From Candidatus Woesearchaeota archaeon (GTDB lineage: Archaea > Nanobdellota > Nanobdellia > Woesearchaeales > GW2011-AR4): a DNA stretch of 12,767 nucleotides. Shown piece by piece: positions 5,763-11,579 of the stretch. The DNA is taken from the NCBI GenBank assembly GCA_016784195.1, contig JADHVE010000032.1, positions 1 to 12,767 of the forward strand, given 5' to 3'. Positions within the stretch are counted from its first letter, which is position 1; each line of letters begins with the position of its first letter. Under the pieces are notes generated by a model that was not told where the DNA came from, made no database searches, and saw only the letters and a program-made list of their open reading frames with translations. The position numbers were made by a program, and so were the translations under genes.

Positions 5763-6374
5763 TTATTTACCTTTAAACAAGGTTTTTTCAATAAAAACAA
5801 TCTTTTTTTGAATATCTTCCACCATGATGTGCCATTTTTCAAAATCTTGAGCTTTCTCTTCTTTTAAAGAAATCACACCATCTAAAAGCTCTCCTGATTT
5901 TTTTAAATCCTTCTTAATCAAATTAACATCCCCTACTACTTCTTTAAACTTCTCTAGCTTGATGTACAGTGGCCCTTTGCGGACAATCCTTTTTTTAACA
6001 GCTTCTTTATGTTCTTCAAATGGTTTTCTCAATCCATGCTCCTCAGGCTTTATCAGCTTTTCTTTTGGTAAATAATTTGTTGATTCTTTAATGGGGGGTT
6101 TAGGCATAAATTTCGGAGTGTCTTCCATCTCAGGAAAACTTGGAATCCTCAATTCAGGCTCATTTTCTTTAGGCAACTCTGGAAATATCTCTTCAGCAGC
6201 AGGCATGGGATTGTCTTCTTTAAACTCAAATGCCGGAAAACCTCCTTTAGGCAGTTTTTCTCCAAACTTATAGTCAGGAAATTCGTTTACAGAAGGAAGT
6301 GGGGGGGGAATATCTAGGCTTTCATCTATAGGCATATCTGTTTTCTTTCTTTTTAAGAATTTTAAAAAACCCAC
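5763..6374 (-). CDS. Unknown protein: basic N-terminus, proline-rich linker, C-terminal coiled-coil module
   Basis: A 203-aa protein of unknown function. The layout is: a short hydrophobic/basic opening MGFLKFLKRKK (1-11), which could lie on a membrane surface or bind nucleic acid; a PPPLP motif at 23-27; a long disordered proline/glutamate-rich stretch (28-120, with repeated P-x-F/P-E-L pieces); a basic bridge KKRIVRKGP (127-135); and a helical module (136-200) shared with the 77-aa protein encoded next. There is no true signal peptide or transmembrane helix. The start is GTG at 6374, chosen for AGGTGG at 6379-6384 four nt upstream and a TATA-like TTTTTAATA at 6407-6415. The codons for the PPP motif contain a run of eight C residues (6301-6308 on the opposite strand as G8), a possible slippage site. 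It is first in a three-gene operon and divergent from the lamin-tail gene. Confidence 0.8.
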   Translation of the reverse strand: MGFLKFLKRKKTDMPIDESLDIPPPLPSVNEFPDYKFGEKLPKGGFPAFEFKEDNPMPAAEEIFPELPKENEPELRIPSFPEMEDTPKFMPKPPIKESTNYLPKEKLIKPEEHGLRKPFEEHKEAVKKRIVRKGPLYIKLEKFKEVVGDVNLIKKDLKKSGELLDGVISLKEEKAQDFEKWHIMVEDIQKKIVFIEKTLFKGK

Positions 6375-6406
6375 GCTGCCACCTTTTTATTTTAAAAAAC
6401 ATTCTC

Positions 6407-6415
6407 TATTAAAAA
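6407..6415 (-). promoter_or_regulatory. TATA-like box and Shine-Dalgarno for the three-gene operon
   Basis: Minus strand reads TTTTTAATA, about 37 bp before the GTG start at 6374, leaving a short leader that contains the Shine-Dalgarno AGGTGG (6384-6379). A second A/T word (TTTTAAAAT, 6389-6397) is too close to the start to be the box for this leader. Confidence 0.4.
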
Positions 6416-6444
6416 CTTTTAGTAGCATTCTTAAATAGTAAAAA

Positions 6445-6454
6445 ATTTATATAC
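6445..6454 (+). promoter_or_regulatory. TATA box for the lamin-tail-domain gene
   Basis: ATTTATATAC, centred about 29 bp before the ATG at 6479. This predicts initiation near 6475-6479 and a leaderless message. It lies about 30 bp from the divergent operon's TATA-like box, so the two promoters share this 104-bp gap. Confidence 0.6.
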
Positions 6455-6478
6455 ATACAGCATAGGAACTGACTATGA

Positions 6479-8296
6479 ATGCAAAATTCTAAAATTTTCC
6501 AAATAAACAGAGCAATGCGGAAGATTTCACTACTCGCCTTGTTATTATTCTTCTCTCCAAATGCCCTCGCAAACTTAATAATCAATGAAATAATGGCAGA
6601 TCCCATATCTGATGAATCATTAAACGAATGGATAGAGTTGTATAATGGTGCAGACCATGAAATAAATCTAAGCAATTACCTGATTGGAGATGATCAGGAT
6701 AATGATACTCTGGAAGGGGGATTGTATAATCAAGAAGGCACAATAATTCCCGCTTATGGCTATGCCATAATAACAGATGAAGCAACACGCGTCTATAATA
6801 ACTTCAACGTAAGCAACTACGCTATAAGGCTGTATACGGACGATTCCTCGATTGGAGGATATGGCTTAAGCAATGAGGGAGACACCATTTACTTATACGA
6901 TAAAAATGATAATTTAATAGATAAATCAGCATATAAAAAAACCTCTGAAGACTTAAGCTGGGCTTTCATAAACTCTACATGGCTCAAAGCAGAACCAACT
7001 CCCGGCTATAACAATAACGGCACATTTTTTACAGACCCATCACAAGGCTGTGATTTTCAGATTGAAATAATTCTCGCAAACACACTTTTTGACAATCCTG
7101 ATAACTTCACTTTTAAAATAAGGGCTTCTAAAGCTAAAGGCACAACTGCAAACATTACCGCAAGGGCAAGTATTCAAGATTTGTATGGCATTACAATAAA
7201 AGAATACAAGCCTTTCACAAACAAACCAATAACAAGGCAAGGGACTTCTTCTGGATACACTCCAAATTTAAAAGAAGGAACATCCTACATCATTAATGCT
7301 AACCTAACAGCTTCCTGCAATGATTCAAACCCTGAAAATAATTTTGATTCAAGGCTCATAACAATAAAAGGCCAGACATTAGAAACCTCTTCCAATATAG
7401 TCATAGGAAATATTTATGATTTAGGCTCAGATAAAATAGCAAAATTCGGCCAGATAATAAGGCTAAAGCTGGATATTTACAAGGGAGACACAACAAAAAA
7501 CAGCATAGCAGTATGGGTAGAAGACAGAAAAGGAAACAAGTTAAGCAAGCAGTCAAAAACAAATGCCTATAAAAAGTATGAAGATTATTCTTTAACCTTG
7601 CCAATACAAATAGAGCCAAACTGCGATGAAGAATTCAGAAATGGAGATTATTACATCATAGCAAAAGGGCTTGACTTGGAAGAGAGTGAAAAAATCAAAA
7701 TAGAAGATTTAACATCGTCTTTATGCAAAACAAAAACAATTACAGCTTCTACATCTTCTTCTAAACAATTTGGATATGAGCTGTTGGAAATGCCGGATAA
7801 AATAGAGAACACCCTACAAACAAAAGTTAAATTAACAAATAATGATAATGTAGATTCTAAGATAAAAATATGGAGTTATGTTTATCGTGGCAGTAAGTGT
7901 TATTCTGGTGAAAGGGAAGAAAACAAAAAAGAGATTCTCCTCACAGGAAGAACTTCTGAAATTATTAGCATGGAGAATCACCTAATAGATGCAGAGCCAG
8001 GAGAATACAAATACAAAATAGTTATCAACAAAGACAATCAAAAAACTAATAAAGAAATTACCGGGGAAATAGAGATTGAAGAAAAGCCGGCTGTAAAAAA
8101 AGAACAAGAAGTAATAACCGAAAAATCCATTAAAGACTTGGATGAAAGCCAGATAACAACAAACACGATTTACAAGCTAAAGATTCAGCCCAAAACAGTC
8201 TACGAATCAGTTAACGAAAAGATAAAGAAGCTGACATTTGTATTCTTGATTTCACTTTCTGTTTTTCTGAATATTGTTTTATTTTGGAAGAGGTAA
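6479..8296 (+). CDS. Exported, membrane-anchored lamin-tail-domain surface protein
   Basis: A 605-aa protein. A signal peptide is visible: basic residues (RAMRK), a hydrophobic core (ISLLALLLFF) and a likely cut after NALA at about 31. A lamin-tail domain follows at about 32-178: LIINEIMADP, EWIELYN, the GYAIITDE strand, LSNEGDTIYLYD and ends with PTPGYNN. This is an immunoglobulin-like beta fold found in many archaeal and bacterial exported proteins. The middle (about 190-560) looks like several further beta-sandwich domains with scattered Cys, then a charged linker (EEKPAVKKEQEV). The last 25 residues form a transmembrane anchor ending in FWKR. The bulk should thus face outside the cell. 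ATG 6479 is preferred because the TATA box makes it leaderless; Met13 (6515) would give a shorter signal peptide and cannot be excluded. Binding partner unknown. Confidence 0.88.
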   Translation: MQNSKIFQINRAMRKISLLALLLFFSPNALANLIINEIMADPISDESLNEWIELYNGADHEINLSNYLIGDDQDNDTLEGGLYNQEGTIIPAYGYAIITDEATRVYNNFNVSNYAIRLYTDDSSIGGYGLSNEGDTIYLYDKNDNLIDKSAYKKTSEDLSWAFINSTWLKAEPTPGYNNNGTFFTDPSQGCDFQIEIILANTLFDNPDNFTFKIRASKAKGTTANITARASIQDLYGITIKEYKPFTNKPITRQGTSSGYTPNLKEGTSYIINANLTASCNDSNPENNFDSRLITIKGQTLETSSNIVIGNIYDLGSDKIAKFGQIIRLKLDIYKGDTTKNSIAVWVEDRKGNKLSKQSKTNAYKKYEDYSLTLPIQIEPNCDEEFRNGDYYIIAKGLDLEESEKIKIEDLTSSLCKTKTITASTSSSKQFGYELLEMPDKIENTLQTKVKLTNNDNVDSKIKIWSYVYRGSKCYSGEREENKKEILLTGRTSEIISMENHLIDAEPGEYKYKIVINKDNQKTNKEITGEIEIEEKPAVKKEQEVITEKSIKDLDESQITTNTIYKLKIQPKTVYESVNEKIKKLTFVFLISLSVFLNIVLFWKR

Positions 8297-8297
8297 A

Positions 8298-9293
8298 TCA
8301 AATAAAAAAACTAATTACGTAATAAAGTGCTCCACCAACAAAAGCAGAAGCAGGTATTGTAAGAACCCATGCTCGGACTATTTTTCTCGCTAGTCCCCAC
8401 CTTACTGCGCTTAACCTTCTTGTTGAGCCAACCCCTGCTATAGAGCCGGAAATAACATGGGTTGTACTCACAGGAATCCCTGCCAAGCTACACCCAATTA
8501 TTGTAGCAGCGCCTGCTGTTTCAGCGCAAAAACCATTAATAGGTTTTAAGTTTGTCAGTTTAAGCCCCAATGTTTTTATCACTCTACTTCCTCCTGCTAA
8601 AGTACCTAATGTTATCGTAGTATATGATGCCATAATGACCCAAAAAGGCACATAAAATTCACCTCCTAAATAACCAGCACTAAACAAAACTATTGTAATA
8701 ACCCCCATTGTTTTTTGCGCATCATTTGCGCCGTGGCTTAAGCTATAAGAAAAAGCAGAGATTAATTGTAATTTTTTAAAATGTTTATTTACTCTGCTGG
8801 GGTTGGCTTTTCTAGAAATCCACAGAATAATAATCTGGAATAAAAAGCCTCCTAACATGCCTAATAAAGGCGCAACAACAATAAATATAACAATCTTAAT
8901 CAGCCCCCCCCATAAAACAGCCTTTAATCCAGCAGCCACAACAGCAGAACCAACAAAACCACCAATCAAAGCATGGCTTGCAGATACAGGCAGTCCAATA
9001 TATGAAGCTCCATAAACCCACAAAATAGCGCCAATCAATCCGCTGATAATTATATAAACATCGACAATATTAGGGTCAATAAGGTCTTTGCCAATAGTTG
9101 TAGCAACCGCCACCCCAAAAAAAAAAACACCAGAAAAGTTACCAATCGCTGCCATTAAAACAGCTGCCCTTAAAGATAAAACCCTTGTAGCAACAACCGT
9201 AGCTATAGCATTTGCAGCATCATTCAGGCCATTACCAAAATCAAATGCTAAGGCAATTATTATTGCAATAACAACTAAGATAAAATCAGGCAT
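8298..9293 (-). CDS. pit: PiT-family inorganic phosphate transporter
   Basis: A 331-aa integral membrane protein with about ten hydrophobic helices, the normal length for archaeal and bacterial low-affinity phosphate permeases that use a cation gradient. The inverted-repeat family signatures are both present: GLNDAANA at 22-29 and HGANDAQKTMG at 187-197, with paired motifs LPVSASHALIGG (101-112) and IPVSTTHVISGS (273-284). The start ATG (9293) overlaps the end of the DUF47 gene by 8 bp, so translation should be coupled and the two made together. The stop is one base from the stop of the convergent lamin-tail gene; an oligo-T run lies in the last codons. A run of eight G (8904-8911, written as C8 on the plus strand) is in the coding sequence. 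Metal-phosphate uptake is possible as in other PiT proteins. Confidence 0.94.
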   Translation of the reverse strand: MPDFILVVIAIIIALAFDFGNGLNDAANAIATVVATRVLSLRAAVLMAAIGNFSGVFFFGVAVATTIGKDLIDPNIVDVYIIISGLIGAILWVYGASYIGLPVSASHALIGGFVGSAVVAAGLKAVLWGGLIKIVIFIVVAPLLGMLGGFLFQIIILWISRKANPSRVNKHFKKLQLISAFSYSLSHGANDAQKTMGVITIVLFSAGYLGGEFYVPFWVIMASYTTITLGTLAGGSRVIKTLGLKLTNLKPINGFCAETAGAATIIGCSLAGIPVSTTHVISGSIAGVGSTRRLSAVRWGLARKIVRAWVLTIPASAFVGGALYYVISFFI

Positions 9294-9927
9294 GTTTAAT
9301 CACTATGCTCTCTATTCTAGAAGCAATATCCTCACACTTATCTATTGTACCTTCTAATATTTGATAAATATCTTTTAACTTAATGATGTTTACAGGATCT
9401 TTATTATCCCTAAACAGGGTCGAGAGGGCAGTATGGAAGATTTTGTCTGATTGATTCTCTAGGCTGTGTATCTTTATATAAAAATCATCCATATTTTGTA
9501 GTTTTTTTAGGTGTAGGATTGCCTTATCAACTTCTGAAACAGCATCAACAAGAATTTCAGCCATATTTTTGACAAAGTTATCTATATTCTCGATATTGAA
9601 AAGAACCAATCTTCTGGCAATCCTGTCTGTATGATCCGCAATATCATCCAACAACCCGCAGAGTCTGTGAATATCTTCCTTATCAAGGGGAGTTATAAAA
9701 CTAGCATCAAGATCCTTAATCAAATTATGTGCAATATCATCCCCTTTATGTTCCAATTCCTTAATGTGCCTGACTATTTCTTTTTTTTCTTCAGCACTCA
9801 ATTTAGAATATTGAAAAACAAGTTTCTTTAGCTCTTTCACACCATTTAAAGCATTTTCTGATTGTGCCTTTAGCATATGAAAGAATTTCTCTTCTTTTGG
9901 GATAAACCATTTAATCAAGCGTTGCAT
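9286..9927 (-). CDS. DUF47 / PhoU-like regulator of the phosphate transporter
   Basis: A 213-aa all-helical protein of the DUF47 family (TIGR00153-type, PhoU-like fold). These are soluble proteins with metal-binding E-x-x-x-D motifs, usually encoded next to PiT permeases and thought to regulate them. The two repeats can be seen: ELEHKGDDIAH at 57-67 (E59, D63) with LLDDIADHTDRI at 92-103, and SLENQSDKIFH at 155-165 (E157, D161) with LEGTIDKCEDIASRI at 191-205. Length is typical. The start ATG (9927) is set by a TATA box at 9950-9957, giving a leaderless message. It is the first gene of a two-gene operon with the PiT permease, which it overlaps by 8 bp. Confidence 0.93.
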   Translation of the reverse strand: MQRLIKWFIPKEEKFFHMLKAQSENALNGVKELKKLVFQYSKLSAEEKKEIVRHIKELEHKGDDIAHNLIKDLDASFITPLDKEDIHRLCGLLDDIADHTDRIARRLVLFNIENIDNFVKNMAEILVDAVSEVDKAILHLKKLQNMDDFYIKIHSLENQSDKIFHTALSTLFRDNKDPVNIIKLKDIYQILEGTIDKCEDIASRIESIVIKHA

Positions 9928-9949
9928 AACTGAGGAGATTTAAAATCGC

Positions 9950-9957
9950 TATAAATA
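9950..9957 (-). promoter_or_regulatory. TATA box for the DUF47-PiT operon
   Basis: Minus strand reads TATTTATA, preceded by CGAAAGG as a possible TFB recognition element, and centred about 27 bp before the ATG at 9927. No sequence recognisable as a phosphate-responsive operator is seen. Confidence 0.65.
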
Positions 9958-10001
9958 CCTTTCGTATCTGAAAAATAATAAATACACTAAGACCCAAAAC
10001 C

Positions 10002-10009
10002 TTTTAAAT
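10002..10009 (+). promoter_or_regulatory. TATA box for the operon leading to scpB
   Basis: TTTTAAAT preceded by AAAACC. It lies immediately before an ATG at 10011 but 29 bp before the in-frame ATG at 10035, so 10035 is the start compatible with transcription. Confidence 0.5.
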
Positions 10010-10034
10010 TATGCTTAATTCTTCTGTTCTGAAT

Positions 10035-10625
10035 ATGAAATCAGAAAAACAGCACATAAGATGCAGGATAATAATCGAAGTACTGGGAAAGCCAAAAGAG
10101 CACGTTGAAAAAACAATAAAAGAATATATAGAAAAAATAAAAAAAGACCCAGATCTGATAATATTAAAAACAGATTTTGCAGAAACAAAACAGCAGGATA
10201 ACTTCTTTACAACTTTTGCAGAATTAGAAATGGTTATAAAAGGCATCCCTAAGCTTATAGGATTCTGCTTTGACTATATGCCTTCCTCATTAGAAATAAT
10301 CAAGCCGGATGAATTAATATTAGACAATAAGGCAATATCAGACTTCCTTAACGATTTGCAGGCTAGGTTGCATAGCATGGACATGGTGGTTAAGCAGTTA
10401 AAAAATGAAAACGAATTCTTAAAAAGAAACATGAACAATGTAATAAAGAATGTAATCTTAGTAGCATTGGCACAGGCAAAATTAAACCAAGAGCAATTAA
10501 CCAAAATTACAGGGATAGTCAAAAAAGAATTAGAAATGTTTTTAAATACACTGGTGGAGAATAAGTCTATAAAAAAAGAGGGAGATTTATACTCTATAAT
10601 AAAAAATGGAGAGTCTAAAGCATAA
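10035..10625 (+). CDS. Unknown protein with coiled coil and winged-helix-like C-terminus, upstream of scpB
   Basis: A 196-aa protein; I do not recognise a named family. Residues 7-90 form an alpha/beta domain (IRCRIIIEVLG, then a helix, then LIILKTDFAE, then FAELEMVIKG, ending GFCFDYMPSSLEII). Residues 96-135 are a coiled coil (DLQARLHSMDMVVKQLKNE). Residues 136-190 look like a winged helix: two helices (NVILVALAQAKL, NQEQLTKITGI), a recognition-like helix (KKELEMFLNTLVENK) and a wing ending KEGDLYSII. DNA binding is inference. A frame start at 10011 exists, but it overlaps the TATA box, so 10035 is chosen. The gene overlaps scpB by 20 bp, which argues that the two are translated together and may act in the same chromosome-organising process. 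Confidence 0.82.
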   Translation: MKSEKQHIRCRIIIEVLGKPKEHVEKTIKEYIEKIKKDPDLIILKTDFAETKQQDNFFTTFAELEMVIKGIPKLIGFCFDYMPSSLEIIKPDELILDNKAISDFLNDLQARLHSMDMVVKQLKNENEFLKRNMNNVIKNVILVALAQAKLNQEQLTKITGIVKKELEMFLNTLVENKSIKKEGDLYSIIKNGESKA

Positions 10626-11541
10626 ATTAGAAGCAATATTATTCTCAACAGGCAAGAAAATAAGCATTGAAGAACTAGCCAAATTAGCAAACACTTCTAC
10701 TTCTATGTCTCAGCAGGCATTAAACGAGCTAAAGGAAGAATACAAAGAAAGAAATTCAAGTTTAATGCTAGCAGATGAAGGCAGCGCATGGAAACTTATT
10801 GTCAAGGATGAATTTTTACCTATAGTCAAAAAAATAATAACAGAAACCGAACTCACAAAAACAATCATGGAAACCTTAGCAGTCATAGCTTTCAAATACC
10901 CGATTAAGCAGGCAGATCTAATAAAAATAAGGACAAACAAGGCTTATGACCATTTAAAAGAGCTTGAAGAAATGGGCTATATCACAAGACAGAAGCATGG
11001 CAGGACAAAGCTGATAAAACTAACTCAGAAATTTTTTGAATATTTTGATTTGCCGGAAGAAAATCTAAAAGAGCACTTCAGGGATTTTGAGAGCATAGCA
11101 AAAGCAATAGAGGAAAAAGAAACAGAAGTGGAAAAAATAAACAAAGAGCAGCTGAAAAAAGCGCAGGAAGAAAAGGAAAAAGATCAAAAAATAAAGCGGG
11201 AAATTGACTTAATTGATGATCGAGGCCGCGAAGTTCCCCTAGAAGTAATAGAAAATGATGAAAAAGAAACAGAAGAGCCAGAAAAAAAATTAGGCAATTT
11301 AGATGTTGTTGATGAGCCTTCAGAAGAAGAGCTTGAAAAACAAAGGGAAAAGATTGAAAAGATAAAAGAAGAAGATCAAAGAGGGCAGGAAGAGGAGAGA
11401 GAGAAAAAAGAAAAAGAAGAGAAAAAGGAAAAGGGAGAGCCAATAGGCCTAGAGCTAAATCCGGAGCAGGAAAAAGAAGTTGATGAAAAAGTAGAAGAAA
11501 TGATGCAGCCTAAAGAAACACCAGAACAAAAAGATATTTAA
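10606..11541 (+). CDS. scpB: ScpB, SMC-associated segregation and condensation protein B, with long charged tail
   Basis: A 311-aa protein. ScpB dimers bind the kleisin ScpA and so join the SMC condensin complex that compacts and segregates chromosomes. The first winged helix is at about 1-80 (KLEAILFSTGKKISIEELAK; the ILFSTG turn is typical). The second is at about 84-150: TKTIMETLAVIAFKYPIKQADL, then YDHLKELEEMGYI, then the HGRTKLIKLT wing and FFEYFDLP, all close to the family pattern ETLAIIAY-x-QPI ... EYFGL. Residues 160-311 are an extra, very Glu/Lys-rich and net acidic tail predicted to be helical or disordered, long for the family. scpA and smc are not in the window. The ATG at 10606 lies inside the upstream gene (20-bp overlap). 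Confidence 0.92.
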   Translation: MESLKHKLEAILFSTGKKISIEELAKLANTSTSMSQQALNELKEEYKERNSSLMLADEGSAWKLIVKDEFLPIVKKIITETELTKTIMETLAVIAFKYPIKQADLIKIRTNKAYDHLKELEEMGYITRQKHGRTKLIKLTQKFFEYFDLPEENLKEHFRDFESIAKAIEEKETEVEKINKEQLKKAQEEKEKDQKIKREIDLIDDRGREVPLEVIENDEKETEEPEKKLGNLDVVDEPSEEELEKQREKIEKIKEEDQRGQEEEREKKEKEEKKEKGEPIGLELNPEQEKEVDEKVEEMMQPKETPEQKDI

Positions 11542-11568
11542 ACACCAGATTAACTAATATGTAAAAAA

Positions 11569-11574
11569 GAGGTG
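11569..11574 (+). promoter_or_regulatory. Shine-Dalgarno that selects the second ATG (11580)
   Basis: GAGGTG ends 5 nt before the ATG at 11580 but only 2 nt before the tandem ATG at 11577, so 11580 is the better start. No clear TATA box lies in the 38-bp gap after scpB, so the gene is probably on the scpB message. Confidence 0.6.
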
Positions 11575-11579
11575 TAATG

